Assembly: GCA_020048295.1 (NCBI GenBank)
Contig: JAIFMT010000061.1
Coordinates: 1-20,063, forward strand
Origin: Rhodoferax sp.
Lineage (GTDB): Bacteria > Pseudomonadota > Gammaproteobacteria > Burkholderiales > Burkholderiaceae
Reading direction: 5' to 3'
Length of the DNA stretch: 20,063 nucleotides
Shown: piece by piece, positions 7,886 to 16,236 of the stretch
Layout: each line of letters opens with the position of its first letter
Position numbering within the stretch: position 1 is the first letter of the stretch
Made by a program: the position numbers and the translations under genes
Notes under the pieces: model-generated
Told to the model about the DNA's origin: nothing
Databases searched by the model: none
The model's input: the letters and a program-made list of their open reading frames with translations, nothing else

Positions 7886-8633
7886 CTTTTTGATTCAAAC
7901 AATACAGCGCAAAGTATTTGCCAAAAGCCGCTTGGGCCTGCATGGTACACACTGCAAAGCCCATGGCCCCATCCAAAAACCCCAAACGGAACAAATAGCT
8001 TTTCAAAAAAGCCACAACACCGGCAAGTCCTGCACGCCACATGGATGTCCTTTGACCCCTTGCAGAGCGCTGCTGCGCCCATGCCTGGCTGTACTGTTCC
8101 AGTTTTCGCCAGTAATGCGCGGGCGTTGGATAGCTAAAGTGCAGCAAAGGAGCATTCAGCCGTCTGGTCTTGACACCAGGCGCAAGCAACACTCTCTCAT
8201 GAACTAAGTCATCGCTAAATTGCGCTGCACCACGCTTGAACAATCGCATGACGTGATCCGGGGTCCAACCACAATGATGGATCCATTGGCCGCAAAACTG
8301 GGTCAGGCGCGACATCTCGAAGGCGTCTGGTTGTCCCGCAGCAAGGCATTTTTGAATTTCTGCAGCCAATTCGTCAGATACGCGTTCGTCCGCATCAATA
8401 GACAAAACCCAATCAGACTTAGCCAGCGCAAGCGCGCGGTTCTTTTGGGGTCCAAAGCCTGGCCAATCCTTCACAACATGAACGTTTGCACCCGCTGCAC
8501 GTGCGATCTGCACCGTATCGTCTGAGCTGTCATGATCCAGAACGATCACCTCATCAACAAAAGCCAGGCTTTTCAGACAGTCGCTGATGTTGGATGATTC
8601 GTTTCGGGTGATGATGATGGCAGACAGTCGCAT
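7866..8633 (-). CDS. Glycosyltransferase family 2, WaaE/KdtX-like (LPS core)
   Basis: This 255-residue GT-A glycosyltransferase strongly resembles the WaaE/KdtX group, which adds a sugar, often glucose, to the inner LPS core at the cytoplasmic face. Evidence: N-terminal [36 protein letters not shown] (nucleotide-sugar site), [10 protein letters not shown], a DxD-type metal motif in LSIDADERV (Asp80, Asp82), and the conserved [14 protein letters not shown] and HERV segments. The C-terminus has a hydrophobic stretch ([19 protein letters not shown]) usual for this group. ATG 8633 follows a purine-rich stretch. The stop lies 20 bp inside tolB. The exact donor and acceptor cannot be read from sequence, so no symbol is given. 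Confidence 0.88.
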   Translation of the reverse strand: MRLSAIIITRNESSNISDCLKSLAFVDEVIVLDHDSSDDTVQIARAAGANVHVVKDWPGFGPQKNRALALAKSDWVLSIDADERVSDELAAEIQKCLAAGQPDAFEMSRLTQFCGQWIHHCGWTPDHVMRLFKRGAAQFSDDLVHERVLLAPGVKTRRLNAPLLHFSYPTPAHYWRKLEQYSQAWAQQRSARGQRTSMWRAGLAGVVAFLKSYLFRLGFLDGAMGFAVCTMQAQAAFGKYFALYCLNQKDDPTTY

Positions 8634-8932
8634 GAAAGGAATGAGGAAGACTCAAGCAGCATCATAGATGACGCCTGCAAGGCGCGGGCATCGGCTTGTC
8701 CGACCTGTCGGTTCTTCAGGTAAAGTCAACGGCAAACCAACTGTGAACGCAAGTCAACATTGATGCCCTCTTTTTGTTTTCGGCTCACATCGACATTTTT
8801 TTGCGTGGACGATCAGCATGGCAAGGGTACTGGCTCATGAGAGATGACTCGACCACGAATTCGTCGCGATGCGATCATTACCAAAATGGCGTATCCGACC
8901 GGTTGTTGCCAATCACACCATAATAATATTTC
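8634..8932. other. Divergent intergenic region between the WaaE-like gene and the O-antigen ligase gene
   Basis: This 299-bp stretch separates two diverging transcription units and should hold promoters for both, but no convincing -35/-10 pair was found on either strand. It contains an exact 8-bp direct repeat AAGTCAAC (8723-8730 and 8751-8758), a small hairpin CGCCT-GCA-AGGCG near 8672, a near-palindrome CCGACCTGTCGG near 8700, T-rich runs around 8770-8800, and an AT-rich TAATAATATT directly before the ligase start. The only small frame noticed, 8668-8763 plus, has no support as a gene. Confidence 0.5.
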
Positions 8933-10144
8933 ATGGTCTATTCTGATTCATTCAATAAAAAAGTTAATGGTTTACATATCACCGGTCTGATGATTGCAGG
9001 CGCTGCTATTCCAATCTCAACAGCCGCTCAAAACATTGGTGCCGCACTGCTTATCATTTCATTCTTGTTAACATCAAAGACATGGCTGGAGATCAAATCA
9101 GTTTGCATGCAGCCGTTTGCAATGGCTGGGATTTTTTTAGGTGTGCTTTTGACTATGGGTATTCTGTGGAGTACCGCAAGCGCTGCAGATGCGTGGGGTT
9201 TTCTTCTAAAAATGCGGGCGTACTATCTTGCGCCAGTTTTTCTATTCATCATGTGCAGAGGTAAAATGCGGAGCTATCTGCTATTGAGTTTTGCAGCAGT
9301 GACCGCGATCAGTGTCATTTTATCTTGCAGTTCAGCCTGGCTAAATCATCCAATATTCAGGGCCGAATCAGGTGATTGGTATATTTTCCGAACGCACACT
9401 TATCATAACTTCTTCGCAGCACTCTTGGGTGCTTCTGTATTATCAATCATCATTTCTAAAAAACTATCCAAAATAGCTCTGTTAATACTTGCATTGGCGC
9501 TATCGCTAATTAGTTACGACATACTATTTTTGGTGACAGGAAGAACTGGTCAGATTGTTTACTTATTGATGATTTTCATGATTTTAATTTTGTGGAACTG
9601 GCGATTTGGATTGACGTTGTGTTTCATTTTAACGATCTCACTTGCGATTATTCTTCCTAAATATTCACCTGCATTTAATTTGGGTTTAACCAATGCAAAA
9701 TCTGATTTCGCGGCCTATACTCACGGTGACTCAAATACTTCAGTGGGCCTCAGACTGGAGTGGCACAAGAATAGCATTCGGTTAATTCAAGAAAAGCCCT
9801 TTTTTGGTCATGGCACCGGGAGTTTCAAAGGTGAATACGAGCGCCTTGTAGGTACTGACAACAAAGCCCTGCTGTCTCACAATCCACACAATGATTACTT
9901 GTGGCTGGGTGTCGAACTTGGTGTCATTGGCGCTTTATCGTTGGTTGCGCTGCTGCTCGCGGCAGCATGGCAAGGGCGCCATTTAAAGCCGGCTTGGAGA
10001 TGGACCTTGTATTCACTGTTACTGGGTATGGGTGTTTCCACGACAGCGAACTCGTTCTTCACTGACAACATCACCGGACTGGCTTTTGTCCTGCTGACGT
10101 GTGCGCTGCTCAGCGGCCCCTTGATGGAGCGTCAAATACCATGA
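8933..10144 (+). CDS. O-antigen ligase family protein (WaaL-like, Wzy_C domain)
   Basis: This 403-residue polytopic inner membrane protein has about ten hydrophobic segments, a long periplasmic loop (about 230-320) and the Wzy_C/O-antigen ligase signature. Key positions seen are TGRTGQ near 202-207, PFFGHGTGSFKGEY, and HNPHNDYLWLG near 316-326, where the second His is the residue commonly essential in WaaL. WaaL ligases move polymerised O-antigen from undecaprenyl diphosphate to lipid A-core in the periplasm; a polymerase role (Wzy) is the alternative, but the neighbouring msbA and core glycosyltransferases favour ligase. ATG 8933 is the first possible start, with an in-frame TAA just before it, and has no recognisable Shine-Dalgarno site. 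Most of the gene is AT-rich, while the last ~250 bases return to the local GC level. Its TGA overlaps the next ATG by 4 bp. Confidence 0.85.
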   Translation: MVYSDSFNKKVNGLHITGLMIAGAAIPISTAAQNIGAALLIISFLLTSKTWLEIKSVCMQPFAMAGIFLGVLLTMGILWSTASAADAWGFLLKMRAYYLAPVFLFIMCRGKMRSYLLLSFAAVTAISVILSCSSAWLNHPIFRAESGDWYIFRTHTYHNFFAALLGASVLSIIISKKLSKIALLILALALSLISYDILFLVTGRTGQIVYLLMIFMILILWNWRFGLTLCFILTISLAIILPKYSPAFNLGLTNAKSDFAAYTHGDSNTSVGLRLEWHKNSIRLIQEKPFFGHGTGSFKGEYERLVGTDNKALLSHNPHNDYLWLGVELGVIGALSLVALLLAAAWQGRHLKPAWRWTLYSLLLGMGVSTTANSFFTDNITGLAFVLLTCALLSGPLMERQIP

Positions 10145-10956
10145 TCAGCATCATTACGGCCATCTACAACCAGCGCGCTGTCAATGAGCTATTTTGGCAA
10201 AATCTGAAGCTTCATACATATCATCCGTTCGAGTTAATTATTATTGATAATGGCTCAACAGATGGAAGTGCAGAGTTCTTTCATTCAGTGGGCGCAACGG
10301 TTATAAAAAATAATGCCAATTATTCTTATCCCTACAGTCAAAATCAGGGAATTAAAGTTGCCAACAATGAATGGCTTGGATTTTTGAACAACGATATTAT
10401 TGTGTCGCCACAATGGGACAAAATAATGATCTCAAGCATGCTCAAGCATTCTCTGGAGATTGCCACCAGTTGTGGCATTGAGCAAGTTGAAAATTCAATT
10501 GCCACACGAGCACTCAAACGTCGCTGGCAACGAATCAAGAATTTTGTTGGCCTGTTTGGATATGACAATACGACGTTGCGGTTGATGCACCGCTGGATGT
10601 ATGGTGACTGGGAAAAGTTTTCACTCGAGCGGCAGAATGCTTTCAAAAGCATGATCAAGGAAGGATTTGTGGGTAACACCGTCGTCATGAATCAATCAGC
10701 ATTTCCAAAGATTGGTTTATGGGATGAACGTCTTCAGGCTGCTGATTTTGATTTATATCTGCGATCCAAGGTCAGAGCTGAAACAAAGGGAGACATCAAG
10801 CCCGTTCATATTTGCCTTGATGTTTTTAACCATCACTATATTCGCATGACTGCCAAAGTAAAATATCCAAAATTTGCTGACCACGCCCACCTTATCAGCC
10901 TGGAAGAAAAATGGACAGCTGCTGAGTTAGCCTGGCTGAAAAATCTCAATACATGA
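10141..10956 (+). CDS. Glycosyltransferase family 2 protein
   Basis: This 271-residue GT-A glycosyltransferase is likely to act in LPS or O-antigen assembly. The N-terminus ISIITAIYNQ, the ELIIIDNGSTDGS nucleotide-binding strand (about 31-43), SQNQGIKVANNEWLGFLNNDI with a DxD-like NND at 83-85, and a later WDERLQAADFDLYLR (acid/base region) are typical of family 2. The start is ATG 10141, giving an ATGA overlap with the ligase stop; a longer in-frame start at GTG 10099 would lie well inside the ligase gene and adds nothing conserved. The gene is as AT-rich as the main part of the ligase, so the two probably arrived together. It is followed 10 bp later by msbA. Donor and acceptor are unknown. 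Confidence 0.85.
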   Translation: MISIITAIYNQRAVNELFWQNLKLHTYHPFELIIIDNGSTDGSAEFFHSVGATVIKNNANYSYPYSQNQGIKVANNEWLGFLNNDIIVSPQWDKIMISSMLKHSLEIATSCGIEQVENSIATRALKRRWQRIKNFVGLFGYDNTTLRLMHRWMYGDWEKFSLERQNAFKSMIKEGFVGNTVVMNQSAFPKIGLWDERLQAADFDLYLRSKVRAETKGDIKPVHICLDVFNHHYIRMTAKVKYPKFADHAHLISLEEKWTAAELAWLKNLNT

Positions 10957-10966
10957 TTCTGGCCCA

Positions 10967-12718
10967 ATGATCCAGCTTTCTTTGTTTGTCACTCGCCTGA
11001 AGAGTATCTGGCCGTTCTTCAAGGCAAAGCGCTTTGCCTGGGTACTTGCCGTTGCTGCAACAGTGGTGGCCTCGCTGACCGAGCCCATGATTCCAGCGCT
11101 GCTTCAACCCTTGCTGGATAAGGGTTTCAATAAAGTGGATTTCAATCTCTGGATTGTTCCGGCAACGTTGTTGCTGCTGTTTGGCATTCGTGGACTGGCG
11201 GGTTTTGTTGCGCAGTACGCTCTGGCGGTTTTTACCAACGCCGGGCTTTTTCAACTGCGCCAGGCGATGTTTCAGAAATTGCTGACTGCCGGTCTGCCGC
11301 TGTTTTCCCGCCAATCGTCGAGCAGTTTGACCAACACCTTGGTTTACGAGGTGTACAACGGTTCGGCATTGCTTACCAACGCCTTCATGGGCCTGGTCAA
11401 GGACAGCTTTACCTTGCTTGCGCTGGTGGGCTACCTGCTTTTCCTGAACTGGAAGCTCACACTTATCGTGGCTTTTTTATTCCCAGCCGTCGCGTTTGTC
11501 ATGCGTGTACTTTCTGCCAGACTGTACAAGTTGACAAAAGCAAGCCAAACTGCAACAGACAACCTGGCCTACGTGGTGGAGGAAAACGTGCTGGCACACC
11601 GCGACATCCGGCTCCACGCAGCGCAGCCCATTCAGCTTGAGCGGTTCTCTGATTTGAGCCATTCATTGCGCCGTTTGTCCATCAAGTCATCGGTGGCGTC
11701 AGCAGCCATGACACCCATGACCCAGATGCTTGCGGCGGTGGCGCTGTCCGCTGTCATTTCAATGGCACTGGTGCAAAGCGAAGGCAACACCAATTCAGTC
11801 GGTTCGTTTGTCGCATTTGTGACGGCCATGCTGATGCTGATCGCACCCATCAAACATTTGTCTGAGGTAGCCAGCCCGATCACCCGTGGGCTGGCCGCCA
11901 TCGAGCGGGGACTCAACTTGCTGGAGACAACACCCAGCGAAGCTGAAGGCAGTTTTTCCATGCCTCGCTGTGAAGGCCATCTGTGTTTGCGTTCGGTGAC
12001 GGTCAATTTTGGTGCTGATGCGCATCCCGCAGTCAAGGAACTCTCGCTCAGCATCAGCCCTGGCGAGACCGTTGCTCTGGTTGGCGCATCAGGTGCAGGC
12101 AAGACAACGTTGGTCAATCTCTTGCCCCGATTTATTGAAGTCACATCTGGCTCCATCACACTGGACGGTCATGAGTTGCAAGATTGGCGACTGGATTCGC
12201 TCAGGGCGCAATTTGCCGTTGTCAGCCAGCACGTTGTCATGCTCAGCGGCAGCATAGCGTTCAACGTGGCACTTGGACAATGCATTGATCGACAAAAGGT
12301 TCAGCAAAGCTTGAAGGCAGCCCATCTGGGAGATTTTGTGCACGATCTTCCTGACGGCATTGACACTGAGGTGGGCCACAACGCCATGCAGTTGTCAGGC
12401 GGTCAGCGCCAGCGTCTGGCGATTGCCCGTGCCCTGTACAAAGACGCGCCCATTTTGATCCTCGATGAAGCGACCTCCGCGCTGGACTCTGAATCCGAGC
12501 GCGCCGTGCAGGAGGCACTGGAGAATCTGATGAAAAATCGAACCACGCTGGTCATTGCACATCGGCTCTCCACCGTGCAGCGCGCCCATCGCATTGTGGT
12601 CATGGACGCAGGTCAAATTGTTGAGATGGGCTCGCATGCCGAGTTGATGAAGCGCAATGGCCATTACGCCCGCCTCTATCAGCTAGGGTTGCATAGCCCG
12701 GTCGCAGCAACGGCATAA
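10967..12718 (+). CDS. msbA: Lipid A export ABC transporter MsbA
   Basis: MsbA flips lipid A-core across the inner membrane, powered by ATP. The 583-residue product is a half-transporter: a six-helix membrane domain (about 20-315) and a nucleotide-binding domain (about 335-575). Visible motifs are Walker A GASGAGKT (373-380), signature LSGGQ (476-480), Walker B ILILDE (496-501) followed by the D-loop SALD, and the H-loop His532. Early segments such as ALLQPLLDKGF and GNAxLFQLRQxMF-like NAGLFQLRQAMF fit MsbA rather than drug exporters, though specificity is an inference. ATG 10967 has only a weak ribosome binding site, so coupling to the upstream glycosyltransferase 10 bp away is likely. Base composition returns here to the local high-GC level. 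Confidence 0.92.
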   Translation: MIQLSLFVTRLKSIWPFFKAKRFAWVLAVAATVVASLTEPMIPALLQPLLDKGFNKVDFNLWIVPATLLLLFGIRGLAGFVAQYALAVFTNAGLFQLRQAMFQKLLTAGLPLFSRQSSSSLTNTLVYEVYNGSALLTNAFMGLVKDSFTLLALVGYLLFLNWKLTLIVAFLFPAVAFVMRVLSARLYKLTKASQTATDNLAYVVEENVLAHRDIRLHAAQPIQLERFSDLSHSLRRLSIKSSVASAAMTPMTQMLAAVALSAVISMALVQSEGNTNSVGSFVAFVTAMLMLIAPIKHLSEVASPITRGLAAIERGLNLLETTPSEAEGSFSMPRCEGHLCLRSVTVNFGADAHPAVKELSLSISPGETVALVGASGAGKTTLVNLLPRFIEVTSGSITLDGHELQDWRLDSLRAQFAVVSQHVVMLSGSIAFNVALGQCIDRQKVQQSLKAAHLGDFVHDLPDGIDTEVGHNAMQLSGGQRQRLAIARALYKDAPILILDEATSALDSESERAVQEALENLMKNRTTLVIAHRLSTVQRAHRIVVMDAGQIVEMGSHAELMKRNGHYARLYQLGLHSPVAATA

Positions 12719-12745
12719 GTCAACCAAGAAATTCCCCACGACACC

Positions 12746-13615
12746 ATGGCAGTCTCCATCAGCGGCTTTACTTTCATTCGCAATGGCGTAGAGCTTGATT
12801 TTTGTTTCGAAGCGTCCATCAAATCACTCTTGCCGCTGGTGGATGAGTTTGTCATTGCAGTGGGCAACAGCAACGACGACACCCTGGCTCGCGTGTGCGC
12901 CATAGACAACCCCAAAATCCGCATCATCCAGACGATCTGGAATGACCGCATGGCTGATCGTGGTTTTGTCTATGCCCAGCAAAAGATGATTGCGCAGTAC
13001 GCCTGCATCGGTGACTGGGCGTTTTACCTCGAAGGCGATGAGGTGGTGCACGAGGACGAGCTGACCAATATCCGCGCCAGCGTTGAGCGCCACCATAGCA
13101 ACCCGGCAGTCGAAGCGCTGGTGTTTGACTACTATCACTTTTACGGTAGTCGCGACTGGATTGCGGTGAGCCCCGGTTGGTATCGGCGTGAGTGCCGCTT
13201 GATCCGCAACACGATTCGCAGCTACGCACCTGACGGTCAATACTGGCTGGTTACCAGTCAGCACAAGCGCCCACGCAACCCGCAGGCCGCCTTGGCCAAC
13301 GCGCACATTTTTCATTACGGATGGATTCGCCGCGTTGAAGACATGAACAAGAAACTGAATCAGGTCAGCAAGTATTGGGGCACACCCGCTGCTGTCGTCA
13401 GTTACGGTCAGTTTGACGTGCGTGCCTTGCGCCCGTTTACAGGAACGCACCCGAAGGTGGTGCATGACTGGTTAACAACCAGTGCAGAAACCGAACTGCA
13501 CATCGATCCCGGCTATATCCCCACGCGCAAGGAAAGAAAGCACCATCTGATGCAACGAATTGAAGCCCTCACCGGCCTGGACTTCAGTCGAAAACATTTC
13601 AAGCTGGTTGCCTGA
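12746..13615 (+). CDS. Glycosyltransferase family 2-like protein
   Basis: This 289-residue protein has a GT-A-like N-terminal half: ISGFTFIRNGVELDF, then VDEFVIAVGNSNDDT (33-46), a typical nucleotide-sugar strand-turn, and WAFYLEGDEVVHED, where EGDE (96-99) stands in the place of the usual DxD metal motif. The middle has conserved-looking SPGWYRRECRLIRN and HIFHYGWIRR. A role in LPS or another surface glycan is inferred from its position 27 bp after msbA on the same strand. The gene ends 37 bp from the rng stop, tail to tail, with a hairpin between. Substrate unknown, and no symbol is justified. GC content is normal for the window. Confidence 0.78.
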   Translation: MAVSISGFTFIRNGVELDFCFEASIKSLLPLVDEFVIAVGNSNDDTLARVCAIDNPKIRIIQTIWNDRMADRGFVYAQQKMIAQYACIGDWAFYLEGDEVVHEDELTNIRASVERHHSNPAVEALVFDYYHFYGSRDWIAVSPGWYRRECRLIRNTIRSYAPDGQYWLVTSQHKRPRNPQAALANAHIFHYGWIRRVEDMNKKLNQVSKYWGTPAAVVSYGQFDVRALRPFTGTHPKVVHDWLTTSAETELHIDPGYIPTRKERKHHLMQRIEALTGLDFSRKHFKLVA

Positions 13616-13625
13616 CAGGCGCCGC

Positions 13626-13643
13626 TGTTGGCAGCAGCCAACA
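13626..13643. terminator. Hairpin between convergent genes, possible bidirectional terminator
   Basis: A perfect 7-bp stem, TGTTGGC paired with GCCAACA, encloses a 4-base loop (AGCA) in the 37-bp gap between the glycosyltransferase and rng stops. The position suits termination of both transcripts. There is no T-run on either side, so intrinsic termination would be weak; it may instead protect 3' ends. Confidence 0.45.
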
Positions 13644-13652
13644 AGAATACCA

Positions 13653-15128
13653 TCACATCAGCACAATGTCGTACTGCTCCTGCCCCATGGCGCTCTCGCT
13701 TTGCAGTGATACCGGCTTGCCAATGAACTCAGACAGACCCGCCAAATGCTGGCTTTCCTCGTCCAGAAACAGCTCAATCACCTTGGGCGAAGCCACCACC
13801 CGGAATTCACGTGGGTTGAACTGGCGTGCCTCACGCAAAATCTCGCGAAAAATATCGTAAGCCACGCTGCGTGCGGTTTTCAGGATGCCCCGGCCCTGGC
13901 ACAGCGGACACGGCTCGCACAGCATGTGCGCCAGCGACTCACGGGTGCGCTTGCGTGTCATCTCCACCAGCCCAAGCTGCGAGAAGCCGCCGCACATGGT
14001 CTTGACGCGGTCACGCGCCAGTTGTTTGCGAATTTCGGCTAGCACCGCCTCACGGTGGTCTTCGCGCACCATGTCAATGAAGTCCACGATGATGATGCCG
14101 CCCAGGTTGCGCAGCCGCAACTGCCGGGCGATGGCCTGCGCGGCTTCGAGGTTGGTCTTGAAAATGGTGTCGTCAAAATTGCGCGCACCGACAAAGCCGC
14201 CGGTGTTGACATCCACCGTGGTCAGCGCCTCGGTCTGGTCAACGATCAGGTAGCCGCCCGATTTCAGATCAACCCGGCGGCCCAGCGCCAGCGCAATCTC
14301 CTCGTCAATCGAAAACAAATCAAAAATCGGCCGCTCACCCTTGTAATGCTGCAATTTTTGCGCCGCAGCGGGCATGAATTCCTGGCCAAAGGCCTTCAGC
14401 GCGGCAAACTGCTCCAGCGAATCGACCTTGATGGTCTGCGTCAGCTCACCCGCCAGATCACGCAACACACGCTGCAGCAGGTTCAAATCCTGATGCAGCA
14501 GCGATGTGGCAGGCAACCGTGTCGCGGCATCGCGGATGCGCTTCCAGGCTTTGCGCAGGTAATCAATGTCATCCGCCAGCTCTTTGTCTGAGGCATCCTC
14601 ACCATTGGTGCGCAAAATAAAGCCACCGCCCTGATCACCGGCGAGCTGCTGCATGCGCCGGCGCAACTCATCGCGCTGCGCGGTTGGAATTTTTTGCGAC
14701 ACACCTATGTGATCATCTTGCGGCAAAAACACCAGCATTCGCCCGGCGATGCTGATTTGCGTGGACAAGCGGGCACCTTTGGTGCCAATGGGGTCCTTGA
14801 TCACCTGCACCATCAGGCTCTGGCCCTCAAACACCTGTTTTTCGATCGGGATTTGCGCTGCTGCGGTGCGTGCGGCTGAAATGGTTTCACCCTCCACCGG
14901 CGCATGCCAGACATCGGCCACATGCAAAAACGCCGCCCGCTCCAGCCCGATGTCAATGAAAGCCGACTGCATGCCCGGCAGCACCCGCGCCACCTTGCCC
15001 AGATACACATTGCCCATCAAGCCACGCTCCAGCGTGCGCTCAACGTGCAGTTCTTGCAGCACGCCGTTTTCCACCAGCGCGACCCGGGTTTCTTGGGGCG
15101 ACCAATTGATCAGAATATCTTCTTGCAT
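13653..15128 (-). CDS. rng: Ribonuclease G
   Basis: RNase G is an endoribonuclease of the RNase E/G family that matures the 5' end of 16S rRNA and decays some mRNAs. The 491-residue protein has an N-terminal S1 domain (about 37-125; RGLMGNVYLGKVARVLPGMQ, AFIDIG), 5'-sensor and RNase H-like regions, and a catalytic DNase I-like part with metal-binding Asp306 (TTVDVNTG) and Asp349 (IIIVDF). The zinc-link cysteines are in CEPCPLCQGRG (Cys407 and Cys410). It ends soon after the catalytic core, without an RNase E scaffold tail, so RNase G is preferred over RNase E. ATG 15128 is chosen; an in-frame TTG two codons earlier is less likely. It is the last gene of the yebC-purD operon, 20 bp after maf. 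Confidence 0.95.
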   Translation of the reverse strand: MQEDILINWSPQETRVALVENGVLQELHVERTLERGLMGNVYLGKVARVLPGMQSAFIDIGLERAAFLHVADVWHAPVEGETISAARTAAAQIPIEKQVFEGQSLMVQVIKDPIGTKGARLSTQISIAGRMLVFLPQDDHIGVSQKIPTAQRDELRRRMQQLAGDQGGGFILRTNGEDASDKELADDIDYLRKAWKRIRDAATRLPATSLLHQDLNLLQRVLRDLAGELTQTIKVDSLEQFAALKAFGQEFMPAAAQKLQHYKGERPIFDLFSIDEEIALALGRRVDLKSGGYLIVDQTEALTTVDVNTGGFVGARNFDDTIFKTNLEAAQAIARQLRLRNLGGIIIVDFIDMVREDHREAVLAEIRKQLARDRVKTMCGGFSQLGLVEMTRKRTRESLAHMLCEPCPLCQGRGILKTARSVAYDIFREILREARQFNPREFRVVASPKVIELFLDEESQHLAGLSEFIGKPVSLQSESAMGQEQYDIVLM

Positions 15129-15148
15129 AAGCAAGCGACTGTAACGCC

Positions 15149-15751
15149 TCAGGTCTCCATGCCAAAGGCACGCAACAATTGCACCGTCTCAAACATGGGC
15201 AAGCCCATGATGCCCGAATAACTGCCGCTGATCTTGCTGATAAACGCCGCCGCCCTGCCCTGCACTGCATACGCACCCGCCTTGCCCAACGGCTCATCGG
15301 TGGCCACATAGGCCTGAATTTGGGCAGCACTCAGATCGGCAAATGTGACCCTTGAGGCAGAGACGGTCATCTGCCGCCGCGCTGGCGTGCCCAACGCCAC
15401 CGCCGTCAACACCCGGTGCATCTTGCCCGACAGGGTCGCCAGCATCCGGGCGGCATCTTCGCCGTCCGCAGGTTTACCCAGGATCATGCGGCCAAGCGCT
15501 ACCGTGGTGTCCGAGCAGAGCACTGGCGCGTCAGGCAAGCCACGGCGGACCCGGCGTGTCAGCGCCGCATCAAGCTTGAGCTGGGTGACCCGCTTGACGT
15601 AGGCCAGCGGTGCCTCGTGCGGCAGCACCGCTTCCAGACTTTCGGCATCCTCGCTGGCATCGGGCAACAACAAAGCATAAGCGACACCCAACTGCTCCAG
15701 CAATTGCCTGCGCCGGGGACTTTGCGAGGCTAGATAAACAAAAGGCTTCAT
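15149..15751 (-). CDS. maf: Maf-like nucleoside triphosphate pyrophosphatase (YhdE type)
   Basis: Maf proteins hydrolyse non-canonical or excess nucleotides to the monophosphate and pyrophosphate; YhdE-type members prefer dTTP and UTP. The 200 residues carry the family blocks [11 protein letters not shown] (8-18), [30 protein letters not shown]-type segment, [13 protein letters not shown] and [12 protein letters not shown]. The EPLxKAGAYxxQG segment resembles E. coli YhdE more than YceF. ATG 15751 is preferred because it gives the normal [14 protein letters not shown] start with a GGTGG-containing stretch upstream; an in-frame GTG at 15763, directly after the rlmH stop, is possible. It lies between rlmH and rng. 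Confidence 0.92.
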   Translation of the reverse strand: MKPFVYLASQSPRRRQLLEQLGVAYALLLPDASEDAESLEAVLPHEAPLAYVKRVTQLKLDAALTRRVRRGLPDAPVLCSDTTVALGRMILGKPADGEDAARMLATLSGKMHRVLTAVALGTPARRQMTVSASRVTFADLSAAQIQAYVATDEPLGKAGAYAVQGRAAAFISKISGSYSGIMGLPMFETVQLLRAFGMET

Positions 15752-15763
15752 TTCAGCCACCAC

Positions 15764-16231
15764 TCATTCCCGGTGATACGGGTGGCTGGCGTTGATGGAC
15801 CAGGCGCGGTACAACTGCTCGATCAGCAGCACGCGCACCAGCGCATGCGGCAGCGTCAGGTCCGACAGACGGATGCGCTCCTGCGCCGCCTGGCGAAAGG
15901 CCGGGTCGAGCCCATCCGGGCCGCCAATGACCAGTACCACGTCATCGCCTGAGAGCTGCCAGTCGGTGAGTTTTCCCGCCAGCGCCATGGTGGTCAACGC
16001 CGTGCCGCGTTCGTCCAGCGCCACAACGCGGCAGCCTTTGGGAATGGCAGCCTCAATGCGGGCGCGCTCAGCGGCCAACAGGGTTTCAAGTGATTTGGAG
16101 GCGCGTGGCTCGGTCTTGACCGCCTTGAGTTCCACCTTGATCTCAAACGGGAAGCGCTTGGCATAGTCATCCCAGGCGGTTTGCGCCCAGTCAGGCACGC
16201 GCTGGCCTACCGCCACAACAAACAAACGCAT
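15764..16231 (-). CDS. rlmH: 23S rRNA (pseudouridine1915-N3)-methyltransferase RlmH
   Basis: RlmH methylates pseudouridine 1915 in helix 69 of 23S rRNA on assembled 70S ribosomes. It is a small SPOUT methyltransferase; 155 residues is the standard length. The sequence shows the N-terminal [17 protein letters not shown], the SAM-binding knot [32 protein letters not shown] and the C-terminal NASHPYHRE, all diagnostic. It starts 5 bp after rsfS and ends directly before maf. The rsfS-rlmH pairing is widely conserved in bacteria and fits their shared link to the large ribosomal subunit. Confidence 0.97.
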   Translation of the reverse strand: MRLFVVAVGQRVPDWAQTAWDDYAKRFPFEIKVELKAVKTEPRASKSLETLLAAERARIEAAIPKGCRVVALDERGTALTTMALAGKLTDWQLSGDDVVLVIGGPDGLDPAFRQAAQERIRLSDLTLPHALVRVLLIEQLYRAWSINASHPYHRE

Positions 16232-16236
16232 GCGCG

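Noticed and set aside
8668..8763. 31-codon plus-strand frame in the divergent intergenic region
   Set aside because: No ribosome binding site, no recognisable sequence, and such a short frame is expected by chance.
8810..8850. Possible JUMPstart/ops element before the O-antigen ligase
   Set aside because: A GGTACTGGCTCATGAG stretch is vaguely similar, but the ops core GGCGGTAGCGTG is absent.
12824..13465. 213-codon minus-strand frame opposite the post-msbA glycosyltransferase
   Set aside because: The plus-strand protein has glycosyltransferase motifs and fits the operon; the minus frame has none.
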